A stretch of 64,000 nucleotides of DNA from Pseudoxanthomonas sp. (GTDB lineage: Bacteria > Pseudomonadota > Gammaproteobacteria > Xanthomonadales > Xanthomonadaceae). The notes under the pieces were generated by a model. The model ran no database searches. It had not been told where the DNA came from and was given only the letters and a program-made list of their open reading frames with translations. Positions 17,601 to 24,844 of this stretch are shown here, in pieces (position 1 is the first letter of the stretch; each line of letters opens with the position of its first letter). The stretch spans positions 24,446-88,445 of the forward strand of contig NZ_PKDG01000004.1 in assembly GCF_002863005.1 (NCBI RefSeq), in the 5' to 3' direction. Made by a program: the position numbers and the translations under genes.

Positions 17601-20600
17601 GTTCTGCGCGCCGGGGTTGTTGAAGGTGATCGTCTGCGTCGCCGCCGGTGTGATCGCATTCGACGACGAGGACGCCGGTCCCACGCCCGCCACGTTTTCC
17701 GCCTCCACGGTGAAGGTGTAGCTCACCCCGTTGGTCAGTCCAGTCACCACGATGGGCGAGCTGGCGCCGCTGACAGGCGCTACATCGTTCGGGGTCACAC
17801 TGACGATGTAGCCGCTGATCACCGTTCCGCCGGTGTTGGTCGGCGCCACGAACGCCACGCCGGCCTGCGTGTCGCCCGCGGTGGCCACGACCGCCGTCGG
17901 CGCACCCGGTATCACCGCATTGACGGTGAACGAGCGGCTCACCTGCGTCGCCGCCAGGTAGCTGCCGTCACCGGCCTGGTCCGCATTGATCGTGCAGGTG
18001 CCCGCGGAGACGAACGTCAGCACGCCCTCGGACGAGACCGTGCACACGCCCTGGGTCGACGACGTGAAGGTCACGTCCAGTCCGGACGTGGCGGACGCGC
18101 CGCCGTTGAGGATGCGGAGATCCGGGCTGGTACCGAAGTTCTGCGCGCCGGGATTGGCGAACGTGATGGTCTGCGGCGCCGCGGGCTGGATCGCGTTGGA
18201 AGCGGCCGAGGCGGCGCCGGTGCCGGCACTGTTGGTCGCCGTCACGGTGAAGGTGTAGCTCACGCCGTTGGTCAGACCGGTGACGGTGATCGGCGAGCCT
18301 GACCCCGTCCCGGTGCTTCCGCCGGGATTCGCCGTGACGGTGTAGCCGGTGATGGCGCTCCCACCCGTGCTGGACGGCGCGGTGAAGGTGATGGTCGCCT
18401 GCTGGTTGCCCGCACTGGCCGTGCCGATGGTCGGCGCGCCGGGCACCACCGCATTGACGGTGAAGCTGCGGGTGACGGTGCTCGCCGCATTCGTCGACGC
18501 GTTGCCGGCCTGGTCGGCATCGATGGTGCACGTGCCGGCGGCGACGAAGGTCAGCGCACCGCCCGTGGTTATCGTGCACACGCTGGTGGTGGACGAACTG
18601 AAAGCGATGGCCAGGCCGGTCGCGCCACCCAGCGCATAGTCCGAGCTCGCGGTCAGCGTCGGCGTTGCGCCGACGTTGTAGTTGCCCGGCTGCGCGAAGG
18701 TGATGACCTGGTCCGCTTTCGGCGTGACGCTGTTCGAGGCGCCCGATGCCGACCCCGTGCCGATGGCATTGGTCGCCGTGACAGTGAAGGTGTAGGCGGT
18801 GCCGTTGGTGAGCGACCCCACCGTGATCACGCACGCGGCCGGTCCGGCACAGGTACCGGTGGCGCCGCCGGGGCTGGCGGTCGCGGTGTAGGTCGTGATC
18901 GCCGATCCGCCATTGGCGGGCGCGGTGAACGTCACCGTTGCCTGGCCATCGCCGGCGGTGGCCGTGCCGATGGTGGGCGCCGCAGGGGCCGTCGGAATGG
19001 CGACCGTATGGGTGCTGCCGCCGCTGTAGGCCGCAATGCTGTTGCCGGCATTGTCGGTGACGTTGGTGCTGCCGTTGAGGTTGATCTTGAGGGTGCCGTT
19101 GCCGGTGATCGACGCGATGCCGACGTCGATCGAACTGCCGCTGGACGCCGACACGCTGGCGATCGTGCCTGTCGCAGATCCCGTACCGACCAGGGTGAAG
19201 TCATCGGTGGAAACGTTCACGACGGGTTCGCTGAAGGTGACCGTGAAGGCCATGCTGGTATCGGTCGACGCAGGCGATCCGCTGACCGCGATGCCGGAGA
19301 CCGACGGCGCGACGCCGTCGATGACCAGGTTCTTGTTGGCGCCCAGCGAATTGGCGGCGCCGGGCGCTGCCAGCGTCAGCGTCGCATTGTTGCCGGCGGC
19401 GTCGCGGATGGTTCCGCCATTCAATGCCAGTGCCGACGTGGACACATAATCCAGGTCGGCGCTGGCGTTGCCCGACACGACGGTGTAGCTGAAGCTGAGG
19501 GTGCTGGTGCCGCTGCCACTGGCATAGGTGATGGTGCGGTCGGTGGCACCCGTTTCGAGGGTGAGCTGCGGAGTCCCGGAGACGGTGACCACCTCGCTGA
19601 AGTTCACCTGCACGCTGATGACATCGCCGATCCGGTACGTCCCGTTGGCGGTCGACGATGTCACCGAGGCGACCGATGGCGCGGTGCCGTCGATAACGAG
19701 GTTCTTGTTGGCGCCCAGCGAGTTGGCCGTGCCGGGAGAGGCCAGCGTCAGCACCGCGTTGTTGCTGGCCGCATCGCGGATCGAACCGCCATTGAGCGCC
19801 AGTGCGCTGGTCGATACGTAATCCAGGTCGGTCGAGACATCGCCCGCCTGAACCGTGTAGGTGAACGTCAACGTGCCGGTGCCGCTGCCGCTGGCATAGT
19901 TGACCGTGCGATCGGTGGCGCCCGTTTCCAGCGTCAGCTGCGGCGTGCCGAAGACCAGTACGTTCTCGTTGAAACCTACCTGGATGCTGACGACGTCGCC
20001 GATCTTGTAGGTGCCGTTGGCCGTGCTGGAGCTGACCGAGGTGACGGCAGGCGGCGTGGTATCGGGGGGTACCGCAGGATCGATGACGATGTTGTTCATC
20101 GAATGCCAGGTACCGGTCCCGCCCTGAGCTCCACCCGCAGACACGTACATGCGGACGTCGTCGACGTACTCGAACGCATTGCCCAGTGCGATCGTCATCG
20201 GAATGCCGCTGGGTGCATAACCTTCGAACGTCGTCGACGCGACCTGCACGCCGTCCCGGTAACCCACGACGGTATTCGTTACCGACTGGGTCTCGCCCCA
20301 GTTGTAGTAGCGGAAGGACGTCAACTTGAATTCGGCGCCGCCTGCGGAACGGATGGCCATGCCCTTCGCGGCGCCGTTGGCGCCATCGTCGTACGTCACG
20401 GCGGAATAGCTGCCGTCGCCGCTGAAGAGCCAGGTGTTGTCGCGCCAGTGGATCGCACCCAGGTTCGACCCCGCCGTGTCGGCGATGTTGTAGACCTGGA
20501 TATCGAGACCGACGATATCGCCGCTGCCGCCATCACCATCCGATGCAACACCATCCCCCAGTCCGGCGTCGCTGGTGAACGTCAGCGTCGCGGCGCCGGC

Positions 20601-20696
20601 ATGCGTGGCCATGGCGGCCATGCCCGCCAACACCATGACGCCGAACAGGCGGCCGAGCAGGCGGACGCGGCGCGCAGCGCCGGAAAGAGTGGACAT
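14652..20696 (-). CDS. Giant autotransporter adhesin-like protein with Ig/FN3-type repeats
   Basis: A 2014-residue surface protein. A signal peptide ends near ATHAGA (about residue 35). A first globular domain contains SFRYYNWGETQSV and GYAPSGIPMTIALGNAFEY. Two nearly identical Ig-like units follow (SSSTANGTY, TLETGATDRT, DYVSTSALALNGG). After a related Ig-like unit come four fibronectin type III units (PGAPTIGTA..., TNGVSYTFTVTATN), alternating with QTITF...NPGAQNFGT units, then two putative-Ig (cadherin-like) units. The last roughly 300 residues form an autotransporter beta-barrel (GYDVQTDGITVGADRAFGE, GLRLSYG). The barrel is expected to be assembled in the outer membrane. Oddly, about 33 polar residues with a CGRRC motif follow the apparent last barrel strand, where autotransporters usually end in an aromatic residue. 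Repeat number may vary between strains. Confidence 0.85.
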   Translation of the reverse strand: MSTLSGAARRVRLLGRLFGVMVLAGMAAMATHAGAATLTFTSDAGLGDGVASDGDGGSGDIVGLDIQVYNIADTAGSNLGAIHWRDNTWLFSGDGSYSAVTYDDGANGAAKGMAIRSAGGAEFKLTSFRYYNWGETQSVTNTVVGYRDGVQVASTTFEGYAPSGIPMTIALGNAFEYVDDVRMYVSAGGAQGGTGTWHSMNNIVIDPAVPPDTTPPAVTSVSSSTANGTYKIGDVVSIQVGFNENVLVFGTPQLTLETGATDRTVNYASGSGTGTLTFTYTVQAGDVSTDLDYVSTSALALNGGSIRDAASNNAVLTLASPGTANSLGANKNLVIDGTAPSVASVTSSTANGTYRIGDVISVQVNFSEVVTVSGTPQLTLETGATDRTITYASGSGTSTLSFSYTVVSGNASADLDYVSTSALALNGGTIRDAAGNNATLTLAAPGAANSLGANKNLVIDGVAPSVSGIAVSGSPASTDTSMAFTVTFSEPVVNVSTDDFTLVGTGSATGTIASVSASSGSSIDVGIASITGNGTLKINLNGSTNVTDNAGNSIAAYSGGSTHTVAIPTAPAAPTIGTATAGDGQATVTFTAPANGGSAITTYTATASPGGATGTCAGPAACVITVGSLTNGTAYTFTVTATNAIGTGSASGASNSVTPKADQVITFAQPGNYNVGATPTLTASSDYALGGATGLAIAFSSSTTSVCTITTGGALTFVAAGTCTIDADQAGNASTNAASTVTRSFTVNAVVPGAPTIGTASAGNQQATITFTAPSSTGGSAITGYTVTANPGGSTGTGSGSPITVTGLTNGVSYTFTVTATNSAGTGAASAASNAIQPAAPQTITFANPGAQNFGTSPDLRILNGGASATSGLDVTFTSSTQGVCTVSSEGVLTFVSAGTCTINADQAGDGSYLAATQVSRSFTVNAVIPGAPTAVVATAGDTQAGVAFVAPTNTGGTVISGYIVSVTPNDVAPVSGASSPIVVTGLTNGVSYTFTVEAENVAGVGPASSSSNAITPAATQTITFNNPGAQNFGTTPTLTATSDSGLTPTFTSSTTGVCTITTGGALTFVTSGTCTINADQAGDGSYLAATQVTRSFTVNAVLPGAPTIGTAAMAAPGEVDVAFTAPVSSGGAPITGYTVTASPGGATATGTGSPVRFTGLTPGTSYTFTVRATNSVGMGAASAASNAVTPMPALTVGPASVSLPYNAPAAPVTLPITGTPDSVAVDTAPSHGTATVNGTTITYQPTPGYAGPDSFTYTATDAYQTTAPALVSITVAPPSVVLDATSPPNGIGGAAYAHAFIASGGASPYVFDVVGGALPDGVSLGSDGRLVGTPTVAGSFTVTVRATDSSTGTGPFTAQRQYTLQVAAPQILFSLSALPQGTHASAFDQTLSVSGGTAPYAYAVTAGQLPQGVTLSAAGVLAGTPTQAGRFAFTVEVRDANGFTAAQPYELVVAQATQAISGFAATPATPVFTPDGTFSVAAAGGASGNAVVFASTTPQVCAVSDSTVTMRAVGRCSLTADQAGDANHQAAPQVRLDVDIAAAVPTLVWPETLRKVYGEPAFDLANPQSPSSGAFTFASSDPAVASISGRTVTLHAEGETVITATQAAAGNYAAASVEMRLQVEVRPDPTRDAGVVGLLQAQVDASVRFANVQQSNIRDRLRQVRSGANGSSNSVTLAYAGDEDRQGLSVPVGQATGQAWPALPQGWGGWASGTATFGKRGGAGGYDVQTDGITVGADRAFGEHLLVGVAGSLARNDSDLDGNASRLKADQRSLALYGLWRSGEHVFVDAMLATGRLDFDLRRWSEDADATATAVRDGEQWFGSLALGYEHRSDRMTLTGYGRLDASRTTLDAYREHGLDIYDLAYRRQVVENRALALGLEGSYQPGGANGRYRPFWSLEYRQAIEDRGDATMNYVVWPHPTDYRLDLQSYNDDALSLAAGVDMKLRRGWLLSLLFGHEQASGGTQGSSIGLRLSYGQPSSGGFVRDDGTMASEEARRCGRRCAGNANADASR

Positions 20697-21032
20697 GTGG
20701 ACCCCTGGAAAACGTGAAGGTGCATCGCATCACGGCACCCCCGAAGGCTGCCGTCCCCTGGCCACGCATGTCAGCCCCGCCTCACGGAGGGACCTCCCCG
20801 ACATGCACGATCCAACCTCGACCGGAGGCGCATCGACGCCCCCTGCTGGTGCGGCATGGTAACGGCCACAGGCGGCATGCTCCAGCAACCGCGTCCCACT
20901 GCGCCAGCGTCCGGGCAGATGCAAGGCGTGTGCCTGCGAGCGCCCCGTTGCGTCCCGCCACCCTCAAGACTGGCCGCGCGAGGCCGCTAGTAATGGCCGA
21001 TACGCTCGCTTCCCCGGGTAACGCCCCACCCC
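20697..21032. other. Divergent intergenic region (336 bp)
   Basis: No gene is apparent between the autotransporter and the MHYT-GGDEF-EAL gene, which diverge here. On the autotransporter side, a GC-rich hairpin with a TTCG-type loop lies at 20733-20753, inside what would be its 5' leader. GGGGT sits just before its ATG. I searched for a c-di-GMP (GEMM) riboswitch because of the neighbouring c-di-GMP gene but could not match its conserved core. Confidence 0.4.
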
Positions 21033-23108
21033 ATGACCGGCACGTACAACGAGATCCTCGTTCTCTCTTCCCTGCTGGTCGCCATCCTCGCGTCCTATAC
21101 CGCCCTCGACATGGCGGGTCGCGTCGCGACCACGCACGGCACGGCCGCACGCTGGTGGCTGGCCGGTGGCGCGTTCGCGATGGGCCTCGGCGTCTGGTCG
21201 ATGCACTTCGTCGGCATGCTGGCGTTCCACCTGCCCATTCCGCTGGGCTACGACCTGGCCCTCACCGTCTGCTCGATGCTGGCCGCGATCGGATCCTCGG
21301 CCTTCGCGCTCTGGCTGGTGTCGCGGCCGCAGTTGCCGCATCGCCGATTGCTGCTGGGCGCGGTGCTGATGGGGACGGGCATCGCACTGATGCACTACAT
21401 CGGCATGGCGGCGCTGCAGATGCAGCCCGGCATCGAGTACCACGCCGGCTGGTTCACCCTGTCGATCGCCATCGCGGTCGCGGCCTCCGGCGCGGCGCTG
21501 TGGATCGCGTTCCACCTGCGCAGCGGCGGCCGCCGCAAGTACGCGCTGCGCGCGCTCGCCGCCGTGGTGATGGGCTTCGCCATCGTCGGCATGCACTACA
21601 CCGGTATGGCGGCGGCGCGATTCCCGGCCGACAGCTGGTGCGGGGCGGCCCGGGACGGCGGCGTGCCGGCGCAGTGGCTGGCGATCCTCGTGGTCGTCGC
21701 GACCGTCGCCATCATGGGCATCGCGCTGATCGTGTCGGTGCTCGACCGGCAGATGCATGCGCGTACCCACCATCTGGCGCACTCGCTCGCACGTGCCAAC
21801 GAGGAACTGGTGCAGGCCGCCCTGCACGACCCCCTCACACGCCTGCCCAACCGCATCCTGCTGCAGGACCGGATCGACCAGGCCATCGAGAAGGCCAGGC
21901 GCAAGCGCGAGCAGTTCGCCGTCATGTTCCTCGACCTCGACGGTTTCAAGGGCATCAACGACGCCTACGGCCACCAGGCCGGCGACACCCTGCTGGTGGA
22001 GGTCGCGGCACGCGTGCGCGGCCTGCTGCGTGGGCCGGACACCCTCTCCCGGCTCGGCGGCGACGAATTCGTCCTGGTCGTGGCCGGCACCGACCCGGAT
22101 GACGCGGCCATGGTGGCCCAGCGCATCATCGATGCGGTGGGCGCGATGGCCCTGCAGGTCCACGGCGTCGAGCTGCATGTCACCGCGAGCATGGGCATCG
22201 CGCTGTATCCGTCCGATGGCGAAGACGAACGCGAACTCATGGCGCATGCCGACGCCGCGATGTACCACACCAAGGACAACGGCCGGAACGGCTACACCTT
22301 CTTCGCGCCCACGATGAACATCAGCGCCCACCAGCAGGTGAAGCTGCTGAACGATCTTCGCCGTGCGGTCGATCGCGGCGAGCTGGTGCTGCACTACCAG
22401 CCGAAGTTCGCGGCGCCGGACTACCGCATGGTCGGCGCCGAGGCCCTGCTGCGATGGCAGCACCCGGAACTGGGCCTGCTGCCGCCGGGCGCCTTCATTC
22501 CCGCCGCCGAACGCAGCGGCCTGATCCTCGCACTCGGCGACTGGGTGCTAAACGATGCCTGCCGCCAGATGCGCGCGTGGCGCGAGCAGGGCCACGACAT
22601 CGCCCATGTGGCGATCAACCTGTCTCCGTTGCAGTTCTCCTCGCCGACCCTGGTCGACACCGTCGCCGGTGCGCTGGAAAGGCATGGGGTGCAGCCGGCC
22701 TGCCTCACCCTGGAAATCACCGAGACCACCGCGATGCGCGATGCCGACGCCAGCCTCGGCATCCTCGAGGAACTCACGCGGATGGGGGTGAAGATCTCCA
22801 TCGACGACTTCGGCACCGGCTATTCGAGCCTGCTCTACCTGAAGCGGCTGCCGGCGTCGGAACTGAAGATCGATCGCGCGTTCGTCCGCGAACTGGAAAC
22901 CAATGCCGAAGATGTCGCGATCGTGGCGTCGATCATCGCGCTGGGCAAGACGCTCAACCTGCGGGTGGTGGCGGAGGGCGTGGAGACGACCGGCCAGCGA
23001 CAGCACCTGCGGCAGCTGGGGTGCGATCTTTACCAGGGCTACCTGATGGGTGAACCGGTGCCGGCAGACCGGCTCTTCGTCCCGCAGGCCGAGACGCTGC
23101 CCGCCTGA
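21033..23108 (+). CDS. MHYT-GGDEF-EAL bifunctional c-di-GMP protein
   Basis: A 691-residue inner-membrane protein. The N-terminal 235 residues form about seven helices carrying three MHYT-type motifs (MHFVG at 57, MHYIG at 120, MHYTG at 187). These are proposed to bind copper and sense a diatomic gas or redox state. The GGDEF domain has an intact GGDEF at 342-346 and an I-site RGPD at 333-336. The EAL domain begins near 440, with EALLRW at 470, and later motifs DDFGTGYSSL and LKIDRAFV, so it should hydrolyse c-di-GMP. Both enzymatic halves look intact, so the net direction is not predictable. The organisation matches Pseudomonas MucR/NbdA-like proteins. Confidence 0.92.
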   Translation: MTGTYNEILVLSSLLVAILASYTALDMAGRVATTHGTAARWWLAGGAFAMGLGVWSMHFVGMLAFHLPIPLGYDLALTVCSMLAAIGSSAFALWLVSRPQLPHRRLLLGAVLMGTGIALMHYIGMAALQMQPGIEYHAGWFTLSIAIAVAASGAALWIAFHLRSGGRRKYALRALAAVVMGFAIVGMHYTGMAAARFPADSWCGAARDGGVPAQWLAILVVVATVAIMGIALIVSVLDRQMHARTHHLAHSLARANEELVQAALHDPLTRLPNRILLQDRIDQAIEKARRKREQFAVMFLDLDGFKGINDAYGHQAGDTLLVEVAARVRGLLRGPDTLSRLGGDEFVLVVAGTDPDDAAMVAQRIIDAVGAMALQVHGVELHVTASMGIALYPSDGEDERELMAHADAAMYHTKDNGRNGYTFFAPTMNISAHQQVKLLNDLRRAVDRGELVLHYQPKFAAPDYRMVGAEALLRWQHPELGLLPPGAFIPAAERSGLILALGDWVLNDACRQMRAWREQGHDIAHVAINLSPLQFSSPTLVDTVAGALERHGVQPACLTLEITETTAMRDADASLGILEELTRMGVKISIDDFGTGYSSLLYLKRLPASELKIDRAFVRELETNAEDVAIVASIIALGKTLNLRVVAEGVETTGQRQHLRQLGCDLYQGYLMGEPVPADRLFVPQAETLPA

Positions 23109-23129
23109 CAAGGCATCCGCGACACGGGC

Positions 23130-24062
23130 TCAGGCGGCGTCGGCCACCGGCGGCGCTTCCATCGCCCCGCTTGCCTGGGGTGCCGCAAGGGCAAGACCGC
23201 GGGCCAGCGAACCCATCGCCGCGATATCGCCGGCACCCTGCTCGTCGAGCGCCTGCATCAGTCGTGCGGACAGATCCCACTCGCGGGCGACGGCCTGCCC
23301 CACCCGTGGCGCCCAGCGGTGCAGCAGTCCCGCGACCACGTCCGCAGGCGGCAACGAGCCCTTCGTCGCCGCGCAGGCATCCCGCAGCACCTGCACGACC
23401 ACGACGGCACCCAGGCCTTGCAGCAGGGCCAGCAGCTGGGCAGCGAAGACGTCCTCGCGTCCGCCCGACCGCACCGCCTGCGCCGCGATCAAGGCCGTGC
23501 GCTGCGTGTGATCCCAGATCAGGTCCGGCAAACGCCCGAAGACGCCGCCCTCCACGCGCATCACCGGCTGCATCAGCGCGACCGCGACCAGATGGCGAAG
23601 GCCATCCACGCCGACCATCGCGACCGCCCGGTCCAGGCTCTCGACCGGCGCTTCGTGGCGGCGATACAGCGCACTGTTGGCCAGCTTCAGCAGGTTGGCG
23701 GCAAGTGCGGGATCGCGTCCGATGATCTCGGCGATGTCGCGACTCGACGCGTCGGCGTCGTTCAGCGTGCTCAACAGTTGTGGCAACAGCTGCGGTCGCC
23801 GCGGCAGCCGCTGGGGATCCGTGACGAAGCGTTTCAGCGCCTGCCGCGCCGCGGCGATGATGGGCTCACTGTCGTCGGGTATCGGCGGCAATGCCGCATC
23901 CAGTCCCGCCAGCCGGAGCAGCGGTCCGGCCCAGTCGCGCGCGACCGCGGGCGACGCAGCAGCGCCGGCCGGAAGGTCTCCGGCGGGAGCGACCGGGGAC
24001 GCCGGGCGCGCGGCCGGTGCCTCGCGTTTCCACCATCCCGTCATTTTCGCAAGCAGCGGCAC
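23130..24062 (-). CDS. HDOD-domain signalling protein
   Basis: A 310-residue cytoplasmic protein. After a proline/alanine-rich linker (about 12-45), an HDOD domain occupies roughly 75-280: LPQLLSTLNDADASSRDIAEIIGRDPALAANLLKLAN-like helices, then VESLDRAVAMVGVDGLRHLV. HDOD domains are catalytically inert relatives of HD hydrolases and work in signalling, often with c-di-GMP proteins. The GTG at 24062, with GGCAGG upstream, is preferred over the ATG six codons later. It is convergent with the MHYT-GGDEF-EAL gene, ending only 21 bases away. Confidence 0.82.
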   Translation of the reverse strand: MPLLAKMTGWWKREAPAARPASPVAPAGDLPAGAAASPAVARDWAGPLLRLAGLDAALPPIPDDSEPIIAAARQALKRFVTDPQRLPRRPQLLPQLLSTLNDADASSRDIAEIIGRDPALAANLLKLANSALYRRHEAPVESLDRAVAMVGVDGLRHLVAVALMQPVMRVEGGVFGRLPDLIWDHTQRTALIAAQAVRSGGREDVFAAQLLALLQGLGAVVVVQVLRDACAATKGSLPPADVVAGLLHRWAPRVGQAVAREWDLSARLMQALDEQGAGDIAAMGSLARGLALAAPQASGAMEAPPVADAA

Positions 24063-24294
24063 AAGGACCTGCCTTCGTGGGCATGTTCGACCTCATCCTA
24101 TCGGCGGCGAGGCGCATAACTTGAGCAGGTCGATGCGTACGTCCGCGATCACGCCGGCATGACAAGCGCTTCTCGCCCCGACCACATTGGTGAACGCTTC
24201 ATCTTCGCGGTCACGCGATGTTGATCGCCATTCGGCGACCTTGGAGCAACGAGGGCATCAGACCCCGTTCCCTTTTCCCCTTGGAGTTTCCCCC

Positions 24295-24750
24295 ATGGAT
24301 ACGCAGAAGAAGATCCAGCACAGCCTCAATGACCTGATCGAGATCGCGCGCGACGGCCACGGCTTCTACACCGAAGCCGCCGGCAAGGTGAAGGATGCCG
24401 AACTGGCCGCGCTGTTCACGCGCATCGCCGGTGTGAAGCAGGACATCGTGGCGCGCCTCAGCGCGGTCGTTGCGTCCACCGGCGGCAAGCCGGCCGAGCA
24501 CGGCACGCTGGTCGGCAGCATGCAGCAGTTCTACGGCAAGGTGCGCGCCACGCTGGGCGACACCACCTACGGCTACGTGGCCGAACTGGAAGAGTCCGAA
24601 GACCGCCTGCTGAAGGCGTTCAATGAGACGATCAACGACGAAGACACCCCGGCGACCGCGCGTGCGGAAGCCCAGGCCCTGCTGCCCAGCGTCCGCGAGT
24701 GCCACAACGTGATGCGCGACCGCAAGCAGGTCCTTAAGCACGCCAGCTGA
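24295..24750 (+). CDS. DUF2383 / PA2169-family four-helix-bundle protein
   Basis: A 151-residue all-helical protein with ferritin-like layout. It begins MDTQKKIQHSLNDLIEIARDG and contains GFYTEAAGKVKDAELAALF and AELEESEDRLLKAFNETI. The PA2169/DUF2383 family is small, soluble and often stress-induced; its members resemble ferritin-like bundles, but metal binding is not established. The ATG at 24295 has TTGGAGT upstream, and the preceding in-frame codons have no ribosome site. A strong intrinsic terminator follows, so the gene is probably monocistronic. Confidence 0.85.
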   Translation: MDTQKKIQHSLNDLIEIARDGHGFYTEAAGKVKDAELAALFTRIAGVKQDIVARLSAVVASTGGKPAEHGTLVGSMQQFYGKVRATLGDTTYGYVAELEESEDRLLKAFNETINDEDTPATARAEAQALLPSVRECHNVMRDRKQVLKHAS

Positions 24751-24774
24751 TCCATCGGCTGCCTGCCCGACAAG

Positions 24775-24800
24775 AGCCCCGCGGAAGCGGGGCTTTTCTT
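24775..24800 (+). terminator. Rho-independent terminator
   Basis: AGCCCCGC, loop GGAA, GCGGGGCT is followed directly by TTTTCTTG. The stem is 8 bp with a GNRA-like tetraloop and a U-rich tail, a textbook intrinsic terminator for the DUF2383 gene. It may also serve the converging ligD gene. Confidence 0.9.
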
Positions 24801-24844
24801 GTTCCGCCGTGCGCCAGCGTGCAACAGGCCGCACATGCCCGTCG

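Noticed and set aside
12465..18302. A 1945-codon open frame on the plus strand across the M13 peptidase and autotransporter genes
   Set aside because: It is antisense to two genes with clear domains and motifs on the minus strand. Its product is Arg/His/Ala-rich with no recognisable domain, as expected for a shadow frame in GC-rich DNA.
20697..21032. c-di-GMP (GEMM) riboswitch upstream of the autotransporter or MHYT gene
   Set aside because: The conserved core sequences could not be aligned on either strand; only a simple hairpin is visible.
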